Part shown: positions 15,764 through 23,780 of the stretch, in pieces
Layout of the letters: each line of letters begins with the position of its first letter
Numbering within the stretch: position 1 is the first letter of the stretch
NCBI RefSeq assembly: GCF_027924405.1
Contig: NZ_AP026978.1
Coordinates: forward strand, 3,410,001-3,474,000
DNA from: Nocardia sputorum
GTDB lineage: Bacteria > Actinomycetota > Actinomycetes > Mycobacteriales > Mycobacteriaceae
Reading direction: 5' to 3'
Length of the DNA stretch: 64,000 nt
Made by a program: the position numbers and the translations under genes
The notes under the pieces: model-generated
The model's input: the letters and a program-made list of their open reading frames with translations, nothing else
Databases searched by the model: none
Told to the model about the DNA's origin: nothing

Positions 15764-17429
15764 TCAACGGTTCGCGTTCTACGGGCGCTGCTCGACCGAG
15801 GACAATCAGGATCCGGAGACCTCGTATCGGTGGCAGCGAGGCAACGCGGAGAAGTTCGTGTCCGAAGCGTCGATCGTCGCCGATTACTTCGACATCGGCC
15901 AGTCGCGGTCGGTGCCCTGGCATCGCCGTCGGGAAGCCGCACGGCTGCTAGCCGACTTGAAGAATCCGGGCCGAGGGTGGACGGCCATCGTTGTCGGTGA
16001 GGGCACTCGGTCCTGGTTCGGTAACCAGTTCAGTTTGGTCGCACCACGCCTGCAAGCGCATGGAGTGGAGGTTTGGGTGCCGGAACTCGGCGGGCGTTTC
16101 GACCCGCGCAATGTCACGCACTCGATGATGATGAGCATGCTCGGCGGGCTGAGTGAGTCCGAACGCCAGCATGTTCAGCAACGCACCCGCGCCAGCATGG
16201 ACGCTCAAGTGCTCAACGAAGGCCGACACCAAGGAGGCCGACCGCCCTACGGGTACATGGTGGTGGACGGTCCGCCGCATCCGAACCCTAATCGCGCTTC
16301 GGATGGGCTGAAGTTGCGGATCCTTTCGCTCGATGTGAGTACCGCCCCGGTGGTACAGCGGATCTTTCGTGACTACCTCGCTGGCCGTGGCGATAAGGCG
16401 ATCGCGATCGCTCTGAATCGGGAGGGTGTGCCGTGTCCGTCAGCGCATCGACCAGAGCAGAACCGGCATCGCGCCAAGGACGGTTGGCAGGCCGGAACCG
16501 TTGCCGCGATCCTGCAGAATCCCCGCTACACCGGCTACGCGGTGTTCGGACGATGGACCAAGCACGAAGAACTTCTCGATCCCGACGACGCTGCCGCCGG
16601 TAACGTCACCCGGTTCCGGCGCTCGCCCACCCACCGCATCGTTCGCTCGAAAAGCCCCGCGCATCCACCCATCGTCTCGGTAGAAACCTTCACCCAGACT
16701 CAACTGCTGCGACGCCAGCGTGCCGGCGGCGGCAACCGCACCCGCGCCAAGCTCGAACGCAACAGAGCATCCAGCGGTCTGCGCCCGTATCTACTGAGCG
16801 GCCTCGTGCGCTGCGCTGGCTGTAGTCGAAAGATGCAGGCGGAGTTGGTTCGTGACGCCGTGTACTACCGATGCCGCGCCAAAACCATCGCCCCCGGCAG
16901 TCCGGCCTTACAAGACCATCCCCGGACAGTGAACCTGCGCGAAGACATCGTCGTCGGGCCGATCGACAGCTGGCTGGCGAGCCTGTTCGATCGCGAACAC
17001 CGCGAGAACACCATCGCGGCTCTCGTGGCCGCCCAAGACACCGATGACACCGACACCCGTCGGCGAATGCTTCGACAACGCACCACCGACGCCGAGGCCA
17101 GACTCGCGCGTCACCTCGCCGCCATCGAGGCCGGAGTCGATCCGCAAGCCCTCGTCACGGCCATGAACGCGGCACAGGCGGACAAAGCGGCAGCTCAGGC
17201 CGAGTTGAAGAGTCTTCCCAAGATCAATCGACTCACCGACACCGAGATCCGGAAGTTGATCGACTCGCTGGGTGACATCCGCGCGGTGCTCGCTGCGGGA
17301 GATCCGGCCGATAAGGCCCAGTTGTACCGAGCCTTGGCCTTAGAAGTGCGCTACCAGCACCAACAGCAACTCGCAATCGTTGGTGCTACCCCCTGTGGGG
17401 TTAGCACTGGTGTCCGGAGGGGGACTTGA
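15684..17429 (+). CDS. Large serine recombinase (integrase) of the island
   Basis: A 581-residue site-specific recombinase. The resolvase-type catalytic domain (about 28-180) has the nucleophile in FYGRCSTEDNQ (Ser37) and GGLSESERQHVQQRTRASM. A Recombinase domain (about 190-300) has GRPPYGYMV and ILQNPRYTGYAVFGRW. A zinc-ribbon-like region has LVRCAGCSRKMQAE and YYRCRAKT. A helical, coiled-coil-prone tail follows. GAGGG lies before ATG 15684. It integrates and excises DNA by double-strand cleavage with a 2-base overlap. The last eight codons overlap the 3' end of tRNA-Leu on the opposite strand, which suggests that the attachment site lies there and that the integrated DNA extends leftward. 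Confidence 0.9.
   Translation: MPTEPNEWAVLDELLGLVPETVESTDDQRFAFYGRCSTEDNQDPETSYRWQRGNAEKFVSEASIVADYFDIGQSRSVPWHRRREAARLLADLKNPGRGWTAIVVGEGTRSWFGNQFSLVAPRLQAHGVEVWVPELGGRFDPRNVTHSMMMSMLGGLSESERQHVQQRTRASMDAQVLNEGRHQGGRPPYGYMVVDGPPHPNPNRASDGLKLRILSLDVSTAPVVQRIFRDYLAGRGDKAIAIALNREGVPCPSAHRPEQNRHRAKDGWQAGTVAAILQNPRYTGYAVFGRWTKHEELLDPDDAAAGNVTRFRRSPTHRIVRSKSPAHPPIVSVETFTQTQLLRRQRAGGGNRTRAKLERNRASSGLRPYLLSGLVRCAGCSRKMQAELVRDAVYYRCRAKTIAPGSPALQDHPRTVNLREDIVVGPIDSWLASLFDREHRENTIAALVAAQDTDDTDTRRRMLRQRTTDAEARLARHLAAIEAGVDPQALVTAMNAAQADKAAAQAELKSLPKINRLTDTEIRKLIDSLGDIRAVLAAGDPADKAQLYRALALEVRYQHQQQLAIVGATPCGVSTGVRRGT
17408..17429. other. Putative attachment site at tRNA-Leu 3' end
   Basis: The overlap of the recombinase C-terminal codons with the 3' end of tRNA-Leu marks the likely right-hand junction (att) of the integrated element. 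I found no second copy of the GGGGGACTTGAACCCCC segment at 1-17,400, so the left junction is probably outside the window or lost. Confidence 0.45.
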
Positions 17430-17495
17430 ACCCCCACGCCCGATAAAGGGCACTAGCACCTCAAGCTAGCGCGTCTGCCATTCCGCCACCCGGAC
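17408..17495 (-). tRNA. tRNA-Leu (anticodon GAG)
   Basis: Read leftward from 17495. The acceptor arms GTCCGGG and CTCCGGAC pair, the anticodon arm is CTAGC-TTGAGGT-GCTAG with GAG in the loop, and a long variable arm (GCCC...GGGC) marks a class II tRNA. The T arm is GGGGG-TTCAAGT-CCCCC. The discriminator A is at 17411 and an encoded CCA follows at 17410-17408. The gene is complete. Its 3' end overlaps the recombinase gene. Confidence 0.95.
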
Positions 17496-17608
17496 CGGTG
17501 TGCTCAGCAAGATTATCGGATCACTACGCGTGGACCAAATCGCGGTTGGACCTGCGGTTTCTCGAGCAGGTCGGGATGGGCGGCGGTATGGGCTCGCCGC
17601 GACGTCAA

Positions 17609-17634
17609 CAACTAGATGATGCGTCATCTAGTTG
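17609..17634. repeat. Perfect 11-base palindrome, operator-like
   Basis: CAACTAGATGA, a TGCG centre, then TCATCTAGTTG: eleven perfectly complementary bases each side in otherwise GC-rich DNA. The AT-rich arms and lack of a T tract make an operator for a dimeric repressor more likely than a terminator. No gene follows that it could clearly control. The remainder of 17496-17795 holds nothing I can call. Confidence 0.6.
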
Positions 17635-17795
17635 CCCGCACAGGCATCGGTTGCACCCGGGTCGCTCACCAGCGCCCCAGCACGCGCGCCCGGCACCTTG
17701 CCCACACCGGCGTAGCCGCTCTTCCGGCCGAAAAGTACCGCCGGAACCAAGCCTTGACACCCCTGTAAGGCTGGGCTAGCCCCTGGTGTCCCAGA

Positions 17796-18056
17796 TCACG
17801 ATGAGGATCGGGCCGCCGGAACCGCACACGCTGCGGTGCGGCGTCGAATCAGTAGCAGCGCACCGACCGACGCCAGCGGGGTGGTGGCCTTTCCCGCGCC
17901 GTTCGGGCCGAGCAGTGCCAGAATCTCGCCCGGCCTGACCTGTGCGTGCAGTTCGCGCCCCGCGGGGACGCCGCCGTAACCGACGGTGAGCCCTTCGATA
18001 CTCAGGGCGGGTGCCGTCTGCGAGCGCGCCGGACGGATCGCGGCGGGGCTGGTCAT
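17796..18056 (-). pseudogene. LivF-like ABC ATPase, N-terminal remnant
   Basis: Begins MTSPAAIRPARSQTAPALSI and continues EGLTVGYGGVPAGRELHAQV, then the Walker A region GEILALLGPNGAGKATTPLA. The normal form is GPNGAGKTT; here the essential Thr is Ala. After about 70 residues the sequence no longer resembles an ABC ATPase, and the frame ends at 86 residues instead of about 235. It was the branched-chain amino-acid-type (LivF) ATPase and is now a decayed stub. The start overlaps the livG remnant stop (ATGA). Confidence 0.65.
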
Positions 18057-18166
18057 TCGTTCTCTCCTGCCCGTCGGTCGACCGTCGCCGGTGGTCGCGC
18101 GTCCGCGCCGTGTGCGGCGGTGCCGAGGTAGGCGGCGATCACGCGGTGATCCTCCTGGATCTCCAG
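18053..18166 (-). pseudogene. LivG-like ABC ATPase, C-terminal remnant
   Basis: The frame ends LEIQEDHRVIAAYLGTAAHG, then a short Ala/Arg-rich tail and TGA at 18053. The RVIAAYLG ending is typical of LivG-type ATPases, and the overlap with the livF start is the usual operon layout. The rest of livG is gone: upstream of about 18166 the sequence (to 18450) has no recognisable gene. Confidence 0.55.
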
Positions 18167-18450
18167 TGGTGCGGAGGGACGAACTCGATTCGATCGCCAG
18201 GTCACAGGCGCGCAGGACGCTGGACGGTCTGCGCGAGAAGTAACGACCGGATGAGTCGAGCCCACAGGTGGGGGAGAGCGCCGACGACGGGCCCGGCTCG
18301 AATAGGATCGGGTCGACGTTGCGTTGGCCGAAGCCGGCGGCCGCGCCGCGCTGTCCACCGAAGAGTCGGCCGAACTCGCGTGCCTGAACATCACCTGGAG
18401 ACGGTTCGGCTGGTGCGACAAGGCATTCGAGGAATACAGCCATAGGGGGC

Positions 18451-19764
18451 ATGGTGGTACGGAATCGAAGCCTGGCCGGAACCGCGGTGTCGACCAGCTG
18501 GGCGGCAGCAATGCTCGCTGTGGGCATCGCGGCATTGCTGTTGCAGGCCGTGCTTGTGCCGTTCACTGCCGCACCGGAATTCGGTCTGCTGGTCAACCAG
18601 GGGGATCTGGCGATCTACCGCAACGCCGCGCGCGCAGTGCTCGACTCGCACGCGCTCTACACCGCACCCATACCCCCAGGTGGCTGGTTCACCTACCCGC
18701 CGTTCGCAGCCTTGTTCTTCATTCCGTTGGCGGTCGTGTCGTTCGGCACCGCGAAGGTCGTCTGGTTCGCGGTGTCGTGTACCGCTTTGTACGCCACGAT
18801 CTGGCGCTGCTGGCGGGTGCTCGGTTACCGCGGCGATACCCGCCTCGCGGTGCTGTGCCTCGGGCTCGCGTTTCTCGCAGTCGACGTCGAGGCGGTCCGC
18901 GGCACCTTGTGGCAGGGCCAGATCAACCTGTTGCTGATGGCGATTCTGGTCTGGGATCTGACCCGTCCGGCCTCCGCCCGGCTGCGTGGCTATTCGATCG
19001 GTCTGGTCACCGGAATCAAGCTGACCGCGATCGTGCTCCTGCCTTACCTGCTGCTCACCCGGCAGTGGCGCGCAGCCGTCATCGCGATCGCCACAGGCAT
19101 GGTCACCGTTGTCGTGGCCGGGCTGATCCTGCCGGGCGACACCCAGGACTTCTGGAGCGATGTGGCCGGTGATGTAGATCGCATCGGGCCGGTGACCCAT
19201 CCCGGAAACCAGTCGATCAACGGTGTGCTGTCGAACCTGTGGGCACCGCAGCCCGCACCGAATTGGCTATGGCCGGCGTGCGTGGCTGGTTCAGCCTGCC
19301 TCGGCTATGCCGCCGCGGTCATCGGGCACCGGACCGGTCGGCCGTTGCTCGGTTTGGTCGTTGTCGGGTTGATCGGGTGCGCCGTGCCGCCGCTGGCGTG
19401 GGGACACCACTGGGTGTGGTCGGTGCCGTTGCTGATCGTCCTGCTGCACTGGACCGCCCGCGCGGACATGCACCGAGTCCCTCGGATCGTCACGACGACA
19501 GCCGTGTTCGCGGCCTTCTCGATGTGGCTGACCGGTTGGCTCTATGCCGAGATCCGCGACCTCGGGCTGATCGGGGCGCCCAGCTACGTGCCGGCCATGA
19601 CCGCCGCGGCCGAACAGATCTCCCACCCGGCCCGGGTCATTGTCTGTGGTGTCCCCGTCGCGGTCTACCTCGCCGTCGTCATCGCGATCCTCACTCGGCA
19701 CGCGGCCAGACGTCAACGACCGGACTTCGTCGCCGACCGGCCCCGCGTTCGGGCGCACAGCTGA
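18451..19764 (+). CDS. GT87-type polyprenol-phosphomannose-dependent mannosyltransferase
   Basis: A 437-residue integral membrane protein with about ten hydrophobic segments. It fits the DUF2029/GT87 family of alpha-(1,2)-mannosyltransferases (PimE-like) that add mannose to cell-envelope glycolipids on the outer face of the membrane. The early extracytoplasmic NQGDLAIYRNAARAV carries the Asp expected to be catalytic. WFTYPPFAALFFIPLA and the later VTHPGNQSINGVLSNLW are family-typical. The acceptor (phosphatidylinositol mannoside, lipomannan or another) cannot be told from sequence. It is transcribed alone; the neighbouring gene converges on it. Confidence 0.85.
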   Translation: MVVRNRSLAGTAVSTSWAAAMLAVGIAALLLQAVLVPFTAAPEFGLLVNQGDLAIYRNAARAVLDSHALYTAPIPPGGWFTYPPFAALFFIPLAVVSFGTAKVVWFAVSCTALYATIWRCWRVLGYRGDTRLAVLCLGLAFLAVDVEAVRGTLWQGQINLLLMAILVWDLTRPASARLRGYSIGLVTGIKLTAIVLLPYLLLTRQWRAAVIAIATGMVTVVVAGLILPGDTQDFWSDVAGDVDRIGPVTHPGNQSINGVLSNLWAPQPAPNWLWPACVAGSACLGYAAAVIGHRTGRPLLGLVVVGLIGCAVPPLAWGHHWVWSVPLLIVLLHWTARADMHRVPRIVTTTAVFAAFSMWLTGWLYAEIRDLGLIGAPSYVPAMTAAAEQISHPARVIVCGVPVAVYLAVVIAILTRHAARRQRPDFVADRPRVRAHS

Positions 19765-19846
19765 CACAACCGACATCGCACCGTGCCCACCCGCATGACA
19801 TGACCGGACTTCTCGTCCCGGTCGTGCATCGGGTGAGGCCGTAGTG

Positions 19847-20260
19847 TCACCGACCGGTCGCCGCGTTGTGCGCTGACACCGGACGCCCCAACGCCTGAGC
19901 TTTCAGTTGCTCGAATTCCGCGTCGGTGATGACACCGGAGTCGTGGAGGGCTTTGGCGTCGGCGATGCTCTCGGCGGGGGACTTACCCGCCACCTCCCGG
20001 ATGTACTGATCCGTGGCCTTCTGCGCCTCCGCCTGTGCGCGTTGGGCGCGCAGCGCCATGCCCCGCCCGCGAACGATCAGGTACACCAGGGCCGTGAGGT
20101 AGGGGAATATCACCAGGGCTATCACCCACAGCGCTTTGGCGACGCCGGACACGGAGTGGTCGCGGAACAGGTCCACGAGAATCTGGAACAGCACGATCAG
20201 GTACGCCACGAAGGCGAACACGAGGATCGTGTACCACACGTAATCCCAGAACGAATCCAT
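19847..20260 (-). CDS. SHOCT and PLDc_N-type small membrane protein
   Basis: A 137-residue protein starting at ATG 20260 with GAGGAGG upstream. Two N-terminal membrane helices (YTILVFAFVAYLIVLFQILV, then ALWVIALVIFPYLTALVYLI) form a PLDc_N-like domain. They are followed by a charged helix (RAQRAQAEAQKATDQYIREV) and a C-terminal SHOCT motif (ADAKALHDSGVITDAEFEQL). SHOCT domains often serve oligomerisation. The function is unknown. Open codons continue far upstream but are not protein-like. Confidence 0.8.
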   Translation of the reverse strand: MDSFWDYVWYTILVFAFVAYLIVLFQILVDLFRDHSVSGVAKALWVIALVIFPYLTALVYLIVRGRGMALRAQRAQAEAQKATDQYIREVAGKSPAESIADAKALHDSGVITDAEFEQLKAQALGRPVSAHNAATGR

Positions 20261-20805
20261 GTTGCGAACCTCCTCGGCGGATCTTTCCTGTTTGGTATCA
20301 GGCGGTGGATTCCGGCTGTGAAGTAGATCGAACCGCCGGTCGGCCGCTGGGTCGAAAAACAAACTTTCGTTATGACGACAGCTTACGAGCGCAGTTCGAA
20401 AATAGGCAGCGAGGGACGTCGGCGCTACAGATCGACGAGATTGTTGAGATTCCGGTACACAAGTAGCGATTCTTGCCGAAATCCAGCGGTCCGGCTGTCC
20501 GACTCGGATCGGACATCGGGCAAAAGGGACGATCGTCGCCGAAGCGCCGCTGCTAAAATCGCCGGGTGATACCGGGCAGGTCTGTGGGGTCGGGACCGAC
20601 TTGCGTCGGCTGGGCGCCACAATTGCAGCGCCGACGCTCACCGCAATCTCTCGATACCGAGTTTGTCTCGGTTCGAACAAGGAGGCCATGAGCCTGCCGG
20701 GCAACAGAGCTGAGTGGCCACCGGTCGGCGGTGCGGCCTTGTGGGTGGATCGACCGCCATAATCGCGGCACGGTTCGAGCGGCACCGCTGGAGACGGAGG
20801 CGCAG
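20261..20805. other. No supportable gene
   Basis: About 545 bases of intergenic DNA, noticeably less GC-rich around 20,360-20,480, with overlapping open frames on both strands but no convincing start or domain. It may carry promoters for both flanking genes. Confidence 0.4.
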
Positions 20806-21030
20806 ATGACCCAGAGTGAGGAGGATTGGCCCGGGCCGGCGGAGGCCATACCGAGAAAGGGTTTGCGAGCTGGAGCGGCGCCGATACAGGCCCATATTCC
20901 CCCGCGCACCGCCAAATTACGACTTCTCGCTCATCGCACGGGTCGAATTCGGTCGCGAGTAGGCGATCCGGACCCCGGAGTGCGGCAGGGAGTTCGAGAC
21001 CGCGCCGGCCTGGCCCGCTGTGAGGACTGA
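20806..21030 (+). CDS. Small hypothetical protein
   Basis: A 74-residue frame starting at ATG 20806 with GGAGG seven bases upstream (MTQSEEDWPGPAEAIPRKGL). The TGA stop shares a base with the ATG of the next gene (TGATG), a typical coupling junction. The second half is Arg-rich and less convincing, so the true product may be different. No domain is recognised. Confidence 0.4.
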   Translation: MTQSEEDWPGPAEAIPRKGLRAGAAPIQAHIPPRTAKLRLLAHRTGRIRSRVGDPDPGVRQGVRDRAGLARCED

Positions 21031-21566
21031 TGGAACGCAGCAGACACCAGCTCTTGCATGGGCCGCTGTTCACCCGCAGCGTTCCGCTCGACCGCCGGAA
21101 CGCGGCGAGCCGGATCAGCGCATACGTCTACGGCAACGTCCTGATCCTCGCCGCGTTGATCCCGGTCACGCCGTCCGCCGAGCACGTCGGCATCTTGGTC
21201 GTCCTCGGGACAGCCCTCTCGACGTTCATCGCGCATGCTTTCGCCGAAGGCGTGGGTCAATCGGTGCGCCAGAGCCATGGCTTGTCGCCACAGGAGCGAT
21301 GGGCGGACCTGCGGGACTCCGTGCCCATCCTCAGTTCGGCGGTGCTGCCCTGCGCGATCCTGGCTGCCGCGGCGGTCGGGTGGATCGAACCGCGTCTCGC
21401 CCAGGTGCTCGCGGAGTCGGCCATGCTGGTGCGGATCGGCGGGATCGTCTTCGTCATCGGCCGACTCCACGGCGAGCGACCCCAACGTTCGACGCTGCTG
21501 GGAGCGGTCCTGCTGGTTTGCACGGCCACGACCGTCGTGGCGGTCAAGATCATCCTGACCCACTGA
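21030..21566 (+). CDS. Hypothetical membrane protein
   Basis: A 178-residue protein with four to five hydrophobic segments (YVYGNVLILAALIPVTPSAE, EHVGILVVLGTALSTFIAHA, VLPCAILAAAAVGWIEPRL, and LLGAVLLVCTATTVVAVKII at the end). Its N-terminus is basic. The start is coupled to the upstream small gene. I do not recognise a named family. It resembles short integral membrane proteins often found near stress genes in Nocardia and Mycobacterium. Confidence 0.65.
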   Translation: MERSRHQLLHGPLFTRSVPLDRRNAASRISAYVYGNVLILAALIPVTPSAEHVGILVVLGTALSTFIAHAFAEGVGQSVRQSHGLSPQERWADLRDSVPILSSAVLPCAILAAAAVGWIEPRLAQVLAESAMLVRIGGIVFVIGRLHGERPQRSTLLGAVLLVCTATTVVAVKIILTH

Positions 21567-21740
21567 TCCCACCGGGGCGCGGAATCGGCACCGCAGCACA
21601 GCGGCGTCCACGTGTTCTTCGCCGGCTTCCTCCGGTTGGGTCGCGATCGAGCCGCAGTTACGCGATCCCGCGCACGCGGGGAGTGCGCCCGGTGCAGAAT
21701 CGCGCATATCCGAGCGGCTCGTCGAGGAAGGGAGCGCATC

Positions 21741-22184
21741 ATGTCCGAGAATTCATCGGTGAAACAGGGAGTCGCGGCAGGAACCTCGATCGGGGCCGCG
21801 ATCATTCTTGTCACCGTCGGACTACTGCAGTTGTTCCAAGGCATTGCGGCGGTGGCGGAGGACGAGGTCTTCGTCGTAGGCGTCGAGTACACCTACAAGT
21901 TCGATTTCACCGCGTGGGGCTGGATCCACATCGCGCTCGGAGCGCTGATGCTGGCGGTAGGGCTCGCGTTGTTCACGGGAGCACGCTGGGCGAGAATTGC
22001 GACGATCGTCATCGCGTCGATTTCCATTCTCGCGAACTTTTTGTGGCTGCCGTATTACCCGTGGTGGTCGGTATTGATCATCGCCCTCGACATCGTTGTG
22101 ATCTGGGCGGTTACCACCTGGAAGCCGGACGTCTCCAGCGAGCCGCGCTCGAGCGAGTTCTCCCACGGTGGGTCGCGGCCATGA
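21741..22184 (+). CDS. DUF7144-type four-helix membrane protein
   Basis: A 147-residue protein with four membrane segments: GTSIGAAIILVTVGLLQLFQ, WIHIALGALMLAVGLALFTG, ARIATIVIASISILANFLWL and WSVLIIALDIVVIWAVTTWK. The internal motif FDFTAWGWIHIALG is typical of the DUF7144 group of actinobacterial membrane proteins; their function is unknown. ATG 21741 is chosen because a purine-rich GAGGAAGGGAG precedes it; the frame upstream is not protein-like. Confidence 0.75.
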   Translation: MSENSSVKQGVAAGTSIGAAIILVTVGLLQLFQGIAAVAEDEVFVVGVEYTYKFDFTAWGWIHIALGALMLAVGLALFTGARWARIATIVIASISILANFLWLPYYPWWSVLIIALDIVVIWAVTTWKPDVSSEPRSSEFSHGGSRP

Positions 22185-22220
22185 CCGATCGAGACGGCTC
22201 CGCCCGCCGCGGAGCCTGAC

Positions 22221-23621
22221 GTGCGCACACACGCGCGCGACCGATGGACCAGGGCCGAGCGCGCCGAATACGGCAGATCGGCACGGCGCCGGACGCCCAT
22301 CGACGGGATGGCCGAATTCGAGCGCAGCACCGATCGCGACCCGCTCGGACTCCTCGAAGCCCAGGCCGCGACCCGAATTCCCGAACTCGTTCCCGTGCGC
22401 TACGGGCGAATGGCCGCCGCGCCGTTCGCGTTCTACCGCGGCGCCGCCGTGGTCATGGCCGAGGATCTCGCCCGCGCCCCGGCCACCGGCTTGATCACTC
22501 AACTGTGCGGGGACGCCCACCTCGGCAACTTCGGCCTCTTCGCGACACCGGAACGCAACCTTGCCTTCGACCTGAACGACTTCGACGAAACCTACCCCGG
22601 CCCCTTCGAATGGGACGTTCGAAGACTCGTCGCGAGCCTCGCGGTCGCCGGGCGCGACAACGACCACAGCGGCAAACAACGCAGAAAGTACCTGCGGGCC
22701 TGCGCCGCCGAGTACCGCGAAGTCATGAACTCCCAATCCGCGCGCGGAGAACTCGCGGTCTGGTACTCCCATGTCGATGCCGAGACCCAATTCGAAGAAT
22801 TGCGCGAAATTCTCGATTCCCCGACCAGGAAGCGCATCAAGAAGACGGTCGACAAGTCCTGGCGCCGAGACAGCGTCCAGGCCTTGGCCAAGCTGACCAC
22901 CGTGGTGGACGGGCAGCCGAGGATCACGAGCATGCCGCCGCTGATCGTCCCTGTCGAGGAGATCTTCACCGGCGCCGACGCCGCACAGTTGAACCGGGCA
23001 CTGATCGAACGGCTCGGCCACTACCGCGACACGCTGCCGCCCAACTGCCGGGCCCTGTTCGACCGATTCGAATACGTTCAGGCAGCACGAAAGGTCGTCG
23101 GCGTAGGCAGCGTGGGCACCCGGGCCTGGATCATCCTGCTCCGCGGGCCGGGCAACGACCCGCTGATCCTCCAGGTCAAGGAAGCCCAGCCGTCGGTTCT
23201 CGCGAAGCACCTCGACGGCCCGTCGTTCACCGGCCAGGGCGAACGGGTCGTGGCCGGGCAGCGGCTGATGCAAGCTGCCGGCGATATCTTCCTGGGCTGG
23301 CAGCAGGGTGTGGGCGAAGACGGAGCGGTGCGGGATTACTACGTTCGCCAACTGCGCGACGGCAAAGGATCCGCCGACATCCAGACCATGTCTCCCGAAC
23401 TGATGACTCGCTACGGCAGGCTGTGCGCACGCGTTCTCGCCCACGCCCACGCCCGCGCCGGTGACCGATTCGCGATCGCCGGCTACCTCGGCACGGACGA
23501 CGACTTCGAGGAAGCAATGTCCATGTTCGCCGAGAGTTACGCCGACCAGAACGCCCGCGATCACGCCGCGCTGCTCGAGGCGATCGATGACGGCACGGTA
23601 ATCGCCCGACCGGGGGTATAG
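22221..23621 (+). CDS. DUF2252 family protein
   Basis: A 466-residue soluble protein of the DUF2252 family, which has a protein-kinase-like fold. Key motifs are FYRGAAVVMAEDLARAP, LCGDAHLGNFGLF (catalytic-loop-like) and LAFDLNDFDETYPGPFEWDV (DFD-like metal loop). A later VGSVGTRAWIILLRG and LAHAHARAGDRFAIAGYLG are also family-typical. The activity is unknown; kinase or phosphotransfer activity is inference from the fold. It starts at GTG 22221, shortly after the membrane-protein gene. Confidence 0.85.
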   Translation: MRTHARDRWTRAERAEYGRSARRRTPIDGMAEFERSTDRDPLGLLEAQAATRIPELVPVRYGRMAAAPFAFYRGAAVVMAEDLARAPATGLITQLCGDAHLGNFGLFATPERNLAFDLNDFDETYPGPFEWDVRRLVASLAVAGRDNDHSGKQRRKYLRACAAEYREVMNSQSARGELAVWYSHVDAETQFEELREILDSPTRKRIKKTVDKSWRRDSVQALAKLTTVVDGQPRITSMPPLIVPVEEIFTGADAAQLNRALIERLGHYRDTLPPNCRALFDRFEYVQAARKVVGVGSVGTRAWIILLRGPGNDPLILQVKEAQPSVLAKHLDGPSFTGQGERVVAGQRLMQAAGDIFLGWQQGVGEDGAVRDYYVRQLRDGKGSADIQTMSPELMTRYGRLCARVLAHAHARAGDRFAIAGYLGTDDDFEEAMSMFAESYADQNARDHAALLEAIDDGTVIARPGV

Positions 23622-23780
23622 ACCAGTGCACGGCGACCGAGCCGTTCCCGCCGCCGCGGTGCCCCGTTTCCGGCGTCGGTGGGGGCGGACGGCATTCCCC
23701 GCGGCCGTCCTCGTGGCGTCCGCAGCGGAGTCGCTATGGGCCACCGGTGAACCAGGATTTGTCCAGGAGAGGAGCGCCCG

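Noticed and set aside
21822..23744. A 640-codon minus-strand frame
   Set aside because: It is antisense to the DUF2252 and DUF7144 genes, has no recognisable motif, and its composition is typical of a mirror frame.
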